This document shows, in pieces, positions 13,102 through 24,867 of a DNA stretch of 64,000 nucleotides. Location: assembly GCA_950097015.1 (NCBI GenBank), contig CATNEN010000030.1, positions 1,597,001 through 1,661,000 on the forward strand, read 5' to 3'. This DNA comes from Macrostomum hystrix (taxonomy: Eukaryota; Platyhelminthes; Macrostomidae). How positions within the stretch are numbered: position 1 is the stretch's first letter; every line of letters starts with the position of its first letter. Both the position numbers and the translations under genes were made by a program. The notes below the pieces were generated by a model. The model worked only from the letters and a program-made list of their open reading frames with translations. It had not been told where the DNA came from and did no database searches.

Positions 13102-16100
13102 TTCGAAAACGGAACCGTAGCGAGAATCGAACCAGGAACCGTAGCCAGAATCGAACCAGGAACTGTAGCTAGAATCGAACCAGGAAACGTAGCTAGAATC
13201 GAACCAGGAACCATAGCTAGAATCGAACCAGGAACCGTAGCTAGAATCGAACCAGGAAATGTAGTTAAAATCGAACCAGGAACTGTAGCTAGAATCGAAC
13301 CAGGAACTTTTGCTAGAATCGAAACAGGAACTGTAGCTAGAATCTAACTAGGAACTGTAGCTAGAATCTAACCAGGAACTGTAGCTAGAATCTAACCAGG
13401 AACTGTAGCTAGAATCGAATCAGGAACCCTAGCTAGAATCGAATCAGGAACCCTAGCTAGAATCGAACCAGGAACCCTAGCTAGAATCTAACCAGGAACC
13501 CTAGCTAGAATCTAACTAGGAACCCTAGCTAGAATCGAACTAGGAACCGTAGCTAGAATCGAACCAGGAACCCTAGCTAGAATCTAACTAGGAACTGTAG
13601 CTAGAATCTAACTAGGAACTGTAGCTAGAATCTAACCAGGAACTGTAGCTAGAATCTAACCAGGAACTGTAGCTAGAATCGAACCAGGAACCGTAGCTAG
13701 AATCGAACCAGGAACCGTAGCTAGAATCGAACCAGGAACCGTAGCTAGAATCGAACCAGGAACCGTAGCTAGAATCGAACTAGGAACCCTAGCTAGAATC
13801 TAACCAGGAACCGTAGCTAGAATCGAACCAGGAACCGTAGCTAGAATCGAACCAGGAACCGTAGCTAGAATCTAACCAGGAACCGTAGCTAGAATCGAAC
13901 CAGGAACCGTAGCTAGAATCGAACCAGGAACCCTAGCTAGAATCGAACCAGGAACCCTAGCTAGAATCTAACTAGGAACTGTAGCTAGAATCTAACTAGG
14001 AACCGTAGCTAGAATCGAACTAGGAACCCTAGCTAGAATCTAACCAGGAACCGTAGCTAGAATCGAACCAGGAACCGTAGCTAGAATCGAACCAGGAACC
14101 GTAGCTAGAATCGAACCAGGAACCGTAGCTAGAATCGAACCAGGAACCGTAGCTAGAATCGAACCAGGAACCGTAGCTAGAATCGAACTAGGAACCCTAG
14201 CTAGAATCTAACCAGGAACCGTAGCTAGAATCGAACCAGGAACCCTAGCTAGAATCTAACTAGGAACTGTAGCTAGAATCGAACCAGGAACCCTAGCTAG
14301 AATCTAACTAGGAACTGTTGCTAGAATCTAACTAGGAACCGTAGCTAGAATCGAACCAGGAACCCTAGCTAGAATCTAACCAGGAACCGTAGCTAGAATC
14401 GAACCAGGAACCGTAGCTAGAATCGAACCAGGAACCGTAGCTAGAATCGAACCAGGAACCCTAGCTAGAATCTAACTAGGAACCTGTAGCTAGAATCTAA
14501 CTAGGAACTGTAGCTAGAATCTAACTAGGAACTGTAGCTAGAATCGAACTAGGAACCGAAGCTAGAATCGAACCAGGAACCCTAGCTAGAATCTAACTAG
14601 GAACTGTAGCTAGAATCTAACTAGGAACTGTAGCTAGAATCTAACTAGGAACTGTAGCTAGAATCGAACCAGGAACTGTAGCTAGAATCTAACTAGGAAC
14701 TGTAGCTAGAATCTAACTAGGAACTGTAGCTAGAATCGAACCAGGAACCCTAGCTAGAATCTAACTAGGAACTGTAGCTAGAATCTAACTAGGAACTGTA
14801 GCTAGAATCGAACCAGGAACCCTAGCTAGAATCTAACTAGGAACTGTAGCTAGAATCGAACCAGGAACCCTAGCTAGAATCTAACTAGGAACTGTAGCTA
14901 GAATCGAACCAGGAACCCTAGCTAGAATCTAACCAGGAACCCTAGCTAGAATCTAACTAGGAACCCTAGCTAGAATCGAACTAGGAACCGTAGCTAGAAT
15001 CGAACCAGGAACCCTAGCTAGAATCTAACTAGGAACTGTAGCTAGAATCTAACTAGGAACTGTAGCTAGAATCTAACCAGGAACTGTAGCTAGAATCTAA
15101 CCAGGAACTGTAGCTAGAATCGAACCAGGAACCGTAGCTAGAATCGAACCAGGAACCGTAGCTAGAATCGAACCAGGAACCGTAGCTAGAATCGAACCAG
15201 GAACCGTAGCTAGAATCGAACTAGGAACCCTAGCTAGAATCTAACCAGGAACCGTAGCTAGAATCGAACCAGGAACCGTAGCTAGAATCGAACCAGGAAC
15301 CGTAGCTAGAATCGAACCAGGAACCGTAGCTAGAATCGAACCAGGAACCCTAGCTAGAATCGAACCAGGAACCCTAGCTAGAATCTAACTAGGAACTGTA
15401 GCTAGAATCTAACTAGGAACCGTAGCTAGAATCGAACTAGGAACCCTAGCTAGAATCTAACCAGGAACCGTAGCTAGAATCGAACCAGGAACCGTAGCTA
15501 GAATCGAACCAGGAACCGTAGCTAGAATCGAACCAGGAACCGTAGCTAGAATCGAACCAGGAACCGTAGCTAGAATCGAACCAGGAACCGTAGCTAGAAT
15601 CGAACTAGGAACCCTAGCTAGAATCTAACTAGGAACTGTAGCTAGAATCGAACCAGGAACCCTAGCTAGAATCTAACTAGGAACTGTTGCTAGAATCTAA
15701 CTAGGAACCGTAGCTAGAATCGAACCAGGAACCCTAGCTAGAATCTAACCAGGAACCGTAGCTAGAATCGAACCAGGAACCGTAGCTAGAATCGAACCAG
15801 GAACCGTAGCTAGAATCGAACCAGGAACCCTAGCTAGAATCTAACTAGGAACCCTAGCTAGAATCTAACTAGGAACTGTAGCTAGAATCGAACTAGGAAC
15901 CGAAGCTAGAATCGAACCAGGAACCCTAGCTAGAATCTAACTAGGAACTGTAGCTAGAATCTAACTAGGAACTGTAGCTAGAATCTAACTAGGAACTGTA
16001 GCTAGAATCGAACCAGGAACTGTAGCTAGAATCTAACTAGGAACTGTAGCTAGAATCTAACTAGGAACTGTAGCTAGAATCGAACCAGGAACCCTAGCTA

Positions 16101-18016
16101 GAATCTAACTAGGAACTGTAGCTAGAATCTAACTAGGAACTGTAGCTAGAATCGAACCAGGAACCCTAGCTAGAATCTAACTAGGAACTGTAGCTAGAAT
16201 CGAACCAGGAACCCTAGCTAGAATCTAACTAGGAACTGTAGCTAGAATCGAACCAGGAACCCTAGCTAGAATCTAACTAGGAACTGTAGCTAGAATCGAA
16301 CCAGGAACCCTAGCTAGAATCTAACTAGGAACTGTAGCTAGAATCTAACTAGGAACTGTAGCTAGAATCTAACTAGGAACTGTAGCTAGAATCTAACTAG
16401 GAACTGTAGCTAGAATCGAACCAGGAACCCTAGCTAGAATCTAACTAGGAACCGTAGCTAGAATCTAACCAGGAACCGTAGCTAGAATCGAACCAGGAAC
16501 CGTAGCTAGAATCGAACCAGGAACCCTAGCTAGAATCTAACTAGGAACTGTAGCTAGAATCTAACTAGGAACTGTAGCTAGAATCGAACCAGGAACCCTA
16601 GCTAGAATCTAACCAGGAACTGTAGCTAGAATCTAACTAGGAACCGTAGCTAGAATCGAACCAGGAACCCTAGCTAGAATCTAACCAGGAACTGTAGCTA
16701 GAATCGAACCAGGAACCCTAGCTAGAATCGAACCAGGAACCCTAGCTAGAATCTAACCAGGAACTGTAGCTAGAATCTAACTAGGAACTGTAGCTAGAAT
16801 CTAACTAGGAACCGTAGCTAGAATCGAACCAGGAACCCTAGCTAGAATCGAACCAGGAACCGTAGCTAGAATCGAACCAGGAACCGTAGCTAGAATCTAA
16901 CCAGGAACCGTAGCTAGAATCGAACCAGGAACCGTAGCTAGAATCGAACCAGGAACCCTAGCTAGAATCTAACTAGGAACTGTAGCTAGAATCGAACCAG
17001 GAACCCTAGCTAGAATCTAACTAGGAACTGTAGCTAGAATCTAACTAGGAACTGTAGCTAGAATCTAACTAGGAACCGAAGCTAGAATCGAACCAGGAAC
17101 CGTAGCTAGAATCGAACCAGGAACCGTAGCTAGAATCGAACCAGGAACCCTAGCTAGAATCTAACTAGGAACTGTAGCTAGAATCTAACTAGGAACTGTA
17201 GCTAGAATCTAACCAGGAACCGTAGCTAGAATCGAACCAGGAACCCTAGCTAGAATCTAACTAGGAACTGTAGCTAGAATCGAACTAGGAACCGTAGCTA
17301 GAATCGAACCAGGAACCCTAGCTAGAATCTAACTAGGAACCGTAGCTAGAATCGAACTAGGAACCGTAGCTAGAATCGAACCAGGAACCCTAGCTAGAAT
17401 CTAACCAGGAACTGTAGCTAGAATCGAATCAGGAACCCTAGCTAGAATCGAACCAGGAACCCTAGCTAGAATCTAACTAGGAACTGTAGCTAGAATCTAA
17501 CTAGGAACTGTAGCTAGAATCTAACCAGGAACTGTAGCTAGAATCTAACCAGGAACTGTAGCTAGAATCGAATCAGGAACCCTAGCTAGAATCGAATCAG
17601 GAACCCTAGCTAGAATCGAACCAGGAACCCTAGCTAGAATCTAACCAGGAACCCTAGCTAGAATCTAACTAGGAACCCTAGCTAGAATCGAACTAGGAAC
17701 CGTAGCTAGAATCGAACCAGGAACCCTAGCTAGAATCTAACTAGGAACTGTAGCTAGAATCTAACTAGGAACTGTAGCTAGAATCTAACCAGGAACTGTA
17801 GCTAGAATCTAACCAGGAACTGTAGCTAGAATCGAATCAGGAACCCTAGCTAGAATCGAACCAGGAACCCTAGCTAGAATCGAACCAGGAACCCTAGCTA
17901 GAATCGAACCAGGAACCCTAGCTAGAATCGAACCAGGAACCGTAGCTAGAATCGAACTAGGAACCGTAGCTAGAATCGAACCAGGAACCCTAGCATGAAT
18001 CGAATCAGGAACCGTA
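13102..18016. repeat. 24-bp minisatellite, about 205 copies
   Basis: Unit GGAACCGTAGCTAGAATCGA-ACCA, with GTAGCT/CTAGCT and ATCGAACC/ATCTAACT as the main alternatives. Read on the minus strand, the CGAACC version gives GGTTCGATTC, which matches the core of the RNA polymerase III B box (GGTTCGANTCC). The array has higher-order structure: a GAACTGTTGC variant recurs at 14312 and 15681, and the variant string at the left end (13395-13560) recurs at the right end (about 17540-17700). The same monomer is found again at 20563-21352. Confidence 0.97.
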
Positions 18017-18799
18017 TCTTGGGTTTTTCTAGCATTTTTTAACCTGTATATTATGGTTGAACAAGTAGTTCTGTGATTGACACTGCTAGCTATACACACA
18101 GTTAAATGATGTAATGGTGTTAAATAATGCATGCAGAATATTTGTTGCCTGAATCGTGCACTTTCGCTAACAATGCCTTTAGTTGCATTGTAAATGGCCC
18201 CTAAAAACGAATTATTATTAAACGTAAATGCTTAAAATAGACATTGTGCCATGGAATGGGAACCAGATTGCTTGCCTCTTTAACCTACTGTAACAATGTG
18301 GCCCAAATGCTTGGTTTTTAGACCGTCTTAGACTCATTCAGAACATTATTGCTTAGCTATTGGCGATGTTACAACTGATTAAGTTAGTGTGGCTAGTTTG
18401 TTTCGCTTCATTTTTCATGTTTTTATATTATTTTTACCTTCATTAGTGATAAAGTGATATATATATATATTCCGCAGACTGTGTCACCTCTTTGTGTGTT
18501 TCTTTTATTCATTCTACAGCAGAACTTCCTTGGGATTCCATTATACTCTTTCCATGATTATTTATCTAAATGTGTTGTGTCTATTTTGTAGAATTATGTT
18601 TTCTTATACGCTAATTATAGTGATCGCTGTTCGTATATTTCTAATAAATTGTGACCACCACACAAACTATGCTAAAATGTCACTTTTAGTTCATTGTGTG
18701 GCATATTTTGCTGCAGCTTTTGACAGATAAAACAAATCAACAAAGAAATTACCTACTTCATTTTTATTTACCTGGCATGCTTTCACAAAATGTAGCTTG
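18017..18799. other. Intergenic, no feature seen
   Basis: AT-rich sequence between two arrays. It includes a short AT dinucleotide run near 18459. A 78-codon frame at 18494-18730 is hydrophobic and AT-driven and is not called as a gene. Confidence 0.6.
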
Positions 18800-19500
18800 C
18801 CTGATAATGCGTGACTTGATTGATTCTTCTTGAATTGATTGATTCGTACTGACTTGATTGATTCTTCTTAAATTGATTGATTCGTAATGACTTGATTGAT
18901 TCGTCTGATTCGTCTTGACTTGATTGACAATGAGTGATTTGATTGATTCGTCTTGACTTGATTGACAATGAGTGATTTGATTGATTCCTCTTGACTTGAT
19001 TGACAATGAGTGATTCGATTGATTCGTCTTGACTTGATTGACAATGAGTGATTTGATTGATTCCTCTTGACTTGATTGACAATGAGTGATTCGATTGATT
19101 CGTCTTGACTTGATTGACAATGAGTGACTTGATTGATTCGTCTTGACTTAATTGACAATGAGTGACTTGATTGATTGGTCTTGACTTGATTGACAATGAG
19201 TGATTTGATTGATTCGTCTTGTCTTAATTGATAATGTTTTACTTGATTGATTCGTCGTGAATCGATTGATATTGTGTGACTTGATTGATTGATAAGGCGT
19301 GACTTGATTGATAGGGAATGACTTGATTCATAATTCGTGACTTTAAAAATATGAAGCGACGATGCTTGATAGTGCGTCACTTGATTGATTAGTCGTGACT
19401 TAATTGACAATGAGTGACTTGGTTAATTAGTTTTGACTTGATTGATTCGTCTTGACTTGCTTCATAAGGCGTCACTTGATTGATTAGTCGTGACTTAGGT
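18800..19500. repeat. 38-bp minisatellite with internal TTGATTGA repeats
   Basis: Core unit TGATTTGATTGATTCGTCTT followed by GACTTGATTGACAATGAG. It is most regular at 18905-19240 and decays on both sides. The unit is itself built from TTGATTGA and TTGACTTGATT segments, so it may have grown from a shorter repeat. It lies just upstream of the phosphatase-like receptor gene. Confidence 0.9.
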
Positions 19501-19732
19501 TTACCCTGGTTACCAAAGTGTAGCTTAATACAAGCGTAAAGGCAAGTATATAAGGTCAACTGACTCCCTCCGAAATAACAGCAAGCATTTTTCTGTGCGC
19601 CTCAGATTCTCAATCCAGGTAGGCCCTGGAAATTAGCATATTAGCATACTTAACTGGCGTGAGGCTCAATATAAGGCTGATACCGCGACTGCAAACTCAA
19701 CAGCATAGGACCCTGTGAAGTAGCTGTCGATC
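19501..19732 (+). promoter_or_regulatory. Upstream region of the phosphatase-like receptor gene
   Basis: Unique sequence between the 38-bp array and the ATG at 19733. It probably holds promoter and 5' UTR. A donor-like CAATCCAG|GTAGGC at about 19612-19625 would allow a 5' non-coding exon. No TATA box was placed with confidence. Confidence 0.3.
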
Positions 19733-19772
19733 ATGATTTATTTTAATGGTAGCAAGCCAGTAGGGCGGTTTT

Positions 19773-19808
<36 letters not shown>

Positions 19809-22631
19809 GCTCACAGTTGGACTCGATTCTTGCCGCAGTTGTCCTGAACAGCGGCTCGATAACTGACGGCCACGGCACTGGCGACGACGACGGAGCCGGT
19901 GTCAAAGCCGACCGCGTTGTCTCCAGGCGGATTCGATTCGTGATGCGGCGCAAGCGGAGCAGCAGTCTCAGCCTGCTGGAGTTGAACTCAACCTACGTGC
20001 CGCGCGTGCTGGACCAGCTGCGGTCTCAGGCCAGGCGCTCCCACCTGGCCAGGTGCTCCGAGTTCGGGCGCGCTGTCGGCGGCAGCACCGGCGCCTGCGT
20101 TCAGTTCAGTGTGGATTATCCCAAGACTCATGGGGAGTGGAACGGTAGGCTGTTTGCAGTGCCTGTAAAATCCGTACTTCTGTGCCTTGTCTGTACAATC
20201 TGTACAATGCCTCGCGTGTACGATTTGTACAGTACTACCTCGTCTGTACAATGCCTTTTCTGCACGAATGCTGGTGCATGATTCAGTCAATAAATTACTG
20301 ATTGCTGCTTTCAGACTTTGAAAATGCAATTAATTGGTTAATATTAAATATAAGTAGATTAGCAAAGTAGGCAGATATTGAATTTCAATCTAAACAACAT
20401 GAAACTTATTGGCATTTTGCCTCACCCGGTGCCACCTTTTTCAGGTAAAGCTTGGCATTAATTTAAACTAGAGATAAATTTATTCTAATTTATTCTTTGT
20501 TTGTCATGGCTCTTGAAACGGGTACCAGGGCCAGTTAGACCAAGTACCACTGCTAAGAATTTATGCCAGGAACCGAAGCTAGAATCGGACCAGGAACCCT
20601 AGTTAGAATCGAACCAGAAACTGTAGCTAGAATCGAACCAGGAACTGTAGCTAGAATCGGACCAGGAACTGTAGCTAGAATCGAGCCAGGAACCGTAGAG
20701 AGAATCGAACCAGGAACCGTAGCTAGAATCGAACCAAGAATCGTATCTAGAATCGAACCAGGAACCCTAGCTAGAATCGAACCAGGAACCCTTGCGAGAA
20801 TCGAACCAGAAACTGTAGCCAGAGTCGAACCAGGAACCGTAGAGAGAATCGCACCAGGAACCGTAGCTAGAATCGAACCAAGAATCGTATCTAGAATCGA
20901 ACCAGGAACCCTAGCTAGAATCGAACCAGGAACCCTTGCTAGAATCGAACCAGAAACTGTAGCCAGAGTCGAACCAGGAACTGTAGCTAGAATCGAACCA
21001 GGAACCGTTGCTAGAATCAAACCACGAACCCTTGCTAGAATCGAACCAGAAACTGTAGCCAGAATCGAACCAGGAACTGTAGCTAGAATCGAACCAGGAA
21101 CCGTTGCTAGAATCGAACCAGGAACTGTAGCGAGAATCGAACCAGGAACTGTAGCCAGAATCGAACCAGGAACTGTAGCTAGAATCGGACCAGGAACCCT
21201 AGCTACAATCGAACCAGGAACTGTAGCTAGAATCGAACCAGGAACTGTAGCAAGAATCGAACCAGGAACTGTAGCTAGAATCGAACCAGGAACTGTAGCA
21301 AGAATCGAACCAGGAACTGTAGCAAGAATCGAACCAGGAACTGTAGCTAGAATTTGTTCCTCGGTCCTTTGAGCTAAACTCATCTCGCCCCAGAGCTGCA
21401 GGTGGTTGCGCTGCTGCTGCGGCCGGCCGACAGCCAGCCGGGCCCCGCGGAGTTGCGCGCCTTTGCCAGCCTTGCCGAGGAGAGCCGCCTTCGCTCAGTG
21501 GAGGGTCTGGCCAGCAACTTTGATGTCGCCGCCTTCTGGCGAGCCGATGGCGGCGGCGAAGATGACAAAGGCGACGCGGATGGCACCGATAACGACCATG
21601 GCATCTGGCTATTCACCATCGGAGGTGGTGGCGGAGTCAGTGGCCCGAAGCTGCTTCGAGCGGCCTTGCCAACCCTGGCCGCCGCGGCAGCCGTGCTGAC
21701 CCTCGCCGGCCTCCTTGTGCGTCACCTGCATCGCCGACGCAGCCGTCTTCGCCGACGCTGGACGCACAGGCGCTGTCGTCACTGGAGTGTCGACACAACG
21801 TCGACCACCGTCGAAGATGACGGCTGCATTGAAGCGGCTGACGCGGATTCATCGCCAACTGTCATCATCGCCAGCCGGCCGGTTCGCTTCCGTGGCAACT
21901 CCGACCGACCGTTCGTTGACGCCGCCGAGGCCGCGTCGAAATTCGCGAGCCTTGTCGGCGTCCCATCGTCGGGCGTCGATGCCGCCGCCGGGTCTGGATT
22001 CCATTTGGTCGCCAGCCTGGAGCCCTGGTGGCCGGACGGCTTCGCTCTAGCTGCGCCCGACGCCAAGCCGTCGACTCTCCTAGCCGGCCTGTGGGACGCC
22101 AACTGCACCGTGGTGTGCAACCTGCAGTCCTCGCCAGGCGCCGCCTTCAACCGCGATGACAGCGGCGGAGTCGGCAAATTCCAGGTGTCCGGCCTGCGCG
22201 CCTCCTGCCATCCCAGCCACACGCTGCGCAGCCTCAGCCTGGCCTGCCTGGACACCAACCTGATGAAGCGCCTGACCCTCTGCAGCTTCACGGCCGCCTG
22301 GGACCCGGCAGTCGGCCTCCCGCTCGGTCGGGCCAACTTCGTCCGCTTCGGAGTCGCCTGCGCCGCCGCGTTGGCCGCCGCGCCTGCCTCGGCCAGGCCG
22401 GCCTTCGTCGGGCTCGGTCCCGGGCTGGCCGGCGCCGCCCTCCTGCCGGCATTCCTGGCCGCCGCCGGCGAGGTTCGCCGAAGCCGCAGCTGCGACCTGA
22501 TCCAGCTGGTGGCCCGACTGCGGCGCCTGTGCCCGCCAGCAGCGGCCAAGGAGCTGGGCCCCCGGCAGTACGTGTTCCTGCTGGAGTGCCTGCACCTGTA
22601 CGCCTTCATGCTGCGGCACAATGCCCTGTGA
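19733..22631 (+). CDS. Receptor-type tyrosine-phosphatase-like protein, catalytically dead
   Basis: Two exons, 19733-20144 and 21394-22631, joined in phase 1, give 549 residues. A signal peptide with a run of Leu (residues about 14-25) begins the protein. The ectodomain is about 200 residues, with a basic stretch RRIRFVMRRKRSSS that could be a processing site. A transmembrane helix (LPTLAAAAAVLTLAGLLVRH, about residues 229-248) is followed by HRRRSRLRRR. The cytoplasmic part has the layout of a PTP domain: LWDANCTVVCNL where PTPs have the FWxMVWE..T.VML segment, and a C-terminal QYVFLLECLHLYAF as in PTP QYVFL helices. At the signature HCxxGxGRT site it reads FVGLGPGLAGAAL, so the catalytic Cys and Arg are absent. 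Architecture resembles the IA-2/phogrin (PTPRN) pseudophosphatases of secretory granules, but identity is too low to name it. Confidence 0.62.
20145..21393 (+). other. Intron of the phosphatase-like receptor gene
   Basis: Begins with GTAGGC and ends with CGCCCCAG. Its distal 0.8 kb is the 24-bp array at 20563-21352; the proximal 0.4 kb is AT-rich unique DNA with several TGTACAATG motifs at 20190-20260. Confidence 0.85.
20563..21352. repeat. 24-bp minisatellite, same monomer as the 13.1-18.0 kb array
   Basis: About 33 copies of GGAACTGTAGCTAGAATCGA-ACCA. Most copies here have the CGAACC form, giving GGTTCGATTC on the minus strand. The array lies in the intron of the receptor gene, 2.5 kb from the end of the larger array. 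Confidence 0.97.
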
Positions 22632-22752
22632 GCCCCGCCATCGCTAGCTCCGGTTCATCCAGTGCTGCTGATATCCGAGTACTCGAGAAATGTCATTTTA
22701 TTCTCATTTTACCTCATTTGTAATCGGAATATCGAACTTAATTACATCCTTT

Positions 22753-22990
22753 GTCATCGCAAAATCTCATCTGGTGTCTCACTTGTCATCGCAAAATCTC
22801 ATCTAGTGTCTCACCTGTCATTGCATAATCTCATCTGGTGTCTCACCTGTCATTGCATAATCTCATCTGGTGTCTCACCTGTCATCGCATAATCTCATCT
22901 GGTGTCTCACCTGTCGTCACATAATCTCATCTGGTGTCTCACCTGTCGTCACATAATCTCATCTGGTGTCTCACCTGTCGTCACAACTGG
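22753..22990. repeat. ~31-bp minisatellite
   Basis: About seven copies of a unit containing AATCTCATCTGGTGTCTCAC followed by CTGTCATCGCA. It starts about 120 bp after the stop of the receptor gene, so it is probably in the 3' UTR or flank. Confidence 0.93.
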
Positions 22991-24867
22991 TGAAATTGAA
23001 TCAGCCTTTTACAGTTTCAACCTTGGATGGTGCAATCGCCGGTGTTTAATTATTAATTAATGATTTATTGACTAATAACAGAAACTGTTCAAATAAATCA
23101 GTTAATTATATTTTTACGAGGGTATCCCAAAAGTTTATCGGAAATTTCTAAATGAAAACTACTACGCTCGTAAATCAAGAAGTCAAATAAGGTAATAGTT
23201 AATAGTTATTTGTATATATTCAGCGATTCTCACAATCAACCGTGTCTGCATTTACTAGCATCAGTATAATTAGATTAATGCCAGCGGAGTGCTCTAATTA
23301 TATAGCGGGGACGGGGCAGCCAGTTTTACATTAGTTTAAGTTGCTGTTTTAAACAGCGGCACAAAAACATACTAGTTAAACTAAGAAAAGTAAAAATCAA
23401 TGAAAAATAAACATTTGAAATAACAGAGACAGACTGATACGGATAGGTACCAGCGTGGTGTTTGTGTCGGGGTTGAGTTAAGAGATTGCGTTGCCTCCAG
23501 CTGAGCGTTATTCTTTCTCTAAAAAAACAATTTAAATCCTGAGCTGAGCTAATTCTAGCCAATGGGAGCGCGGGCGGGGTAGGCAGGCGGAGTGGGGTGG
23601 TTGGGCTTGCCAACCACCTCACGCCGGCAGTGCCCTAGAGGAGGCAATAGACAAGGCACAGCAGGGTGCATTAAATAGTTAACTTAATGCCTCTTGTTTA
23701 GAATCTCTCAGAGCCCATAGAAGCAGAAAAACATTTGTATCTATATACAGGCTGCGAAGCAAAACAATATAAAAAATCAGAGAAAAGATTAACTGAAACC
23801 GAGATAGTACGGTACACAAAGAAGATAGAGCAATTGAGTAGAGCAATGAATGGGATCACACTGACAGTGAGATAGGATGGACTGCTTAGCAACACTATCG
23901 TCTGTTCGAAGACAGTAGCAACAGGCCTACTATGCAGGTTTACTATAAGATTTCCAACCCTTTTCTAATGTCTCCAACCCGAAATAGTCGCATTGCTAAG
24001 CACTCATTTAATCCTAAGAGACTTGTTAATACTAATTAAATAGGTATGATATTCGCACGGTATAAATACTCGTAGAACATCTAGAAGAAACCACAAAGCA
24101 CAGAGAGAGAGAAAGAAAAAACACAAAACTTCCGCTATACAAAAAGCCACAGTACTACTTACAAGTAGCGAATAGCTGCGCTGGTGAGAGGGGTGCAGGA
24201 CGAGCAATTAATATAGAAAGTATTTACGCAGTAAATAAGTAAAAAACATGTACCTCTAGAATTTGTACAAACGGATAAAAATGAGCTGCTCGGAACTAAG
24301 AAAAAAAATTATTTTACATAAAGGAACGGAGTCTTAATCATTTTTTGAAAATAAAATAGAAACATAATAATGCTCTACCAATTTTGGCCAATATTGTCTT
24401 TGCTGTCAACTCAGTGGTGAGTGCGCGGTAAAATGTGGACATAATTAATTTTGCAAAGCAACAAAAAAGTACTAACCGAAAAAATTAGCAAGCAAAATGA
24501 GTGCGCAATCTTTATCAACTCGAGAGAACAGGCAGATAAAGCACAGATCACCATTCGAATACTGTTTCACCGATAGAAATTGTTCGACACTCGCATTGCT
24601 GCCTCCGCAACTTACTACTCATCACAGTCGCTGGACAGTAGTGCGCATGCACACACAAACCGAAGGCTAAAAAACGCGCCCAAACGTTTGTTAAATGACA
24701 AAAAACATACGAGACAGTGTAAAAAGGTAAATCTAAGGATTAACGAGTGGACAGAACTGAAATGTTAAGACAGGAGACAGTAGGGTTTGCATTAGAAAAT
24801 TTATAACTTTATTGCTAATTTATAGCAATAATTAGCTTGTGTATGTAAATCGCAACTGAAAATTGCC
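22991..24867. other. Intergenic, AT-rich
   Basis: No gene supported. An AATAAA at 23092-23097 could be the polyadenylation signal for the upstream receptor gene, about 460 bp past its stop. The sequence at 23116-23150 (ACGAGGGTATCCCAAAAGTT) resembles a mariner-type inverted-repeat end, without a visible partner. A GC-richer patch at 23550-23640 shows no coding signal. Confidence 0.5.

Noticed and set aside
18494-18730. 78-codon hydrophobic frame
   Set aside because: AT-rich, hydrophobic by composition, with no partner exon or recognisable domain.
18800-19500. Minus-strand frames with NQVKTNQSNHSLSIKSR repeats (up to 180 codons)
   Set aside because: Read through the 38-bp array in more than one frame, with no unique sequence.
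21779-22621. 280-codon and 179-codon minus-strand frames opposite the receptor exon
   Set aside because: GC-rich coding DNA leaves the other strand open by composition. The plus frame has a transmembrane segment and PTP-like features and joins exon 1 in phase.
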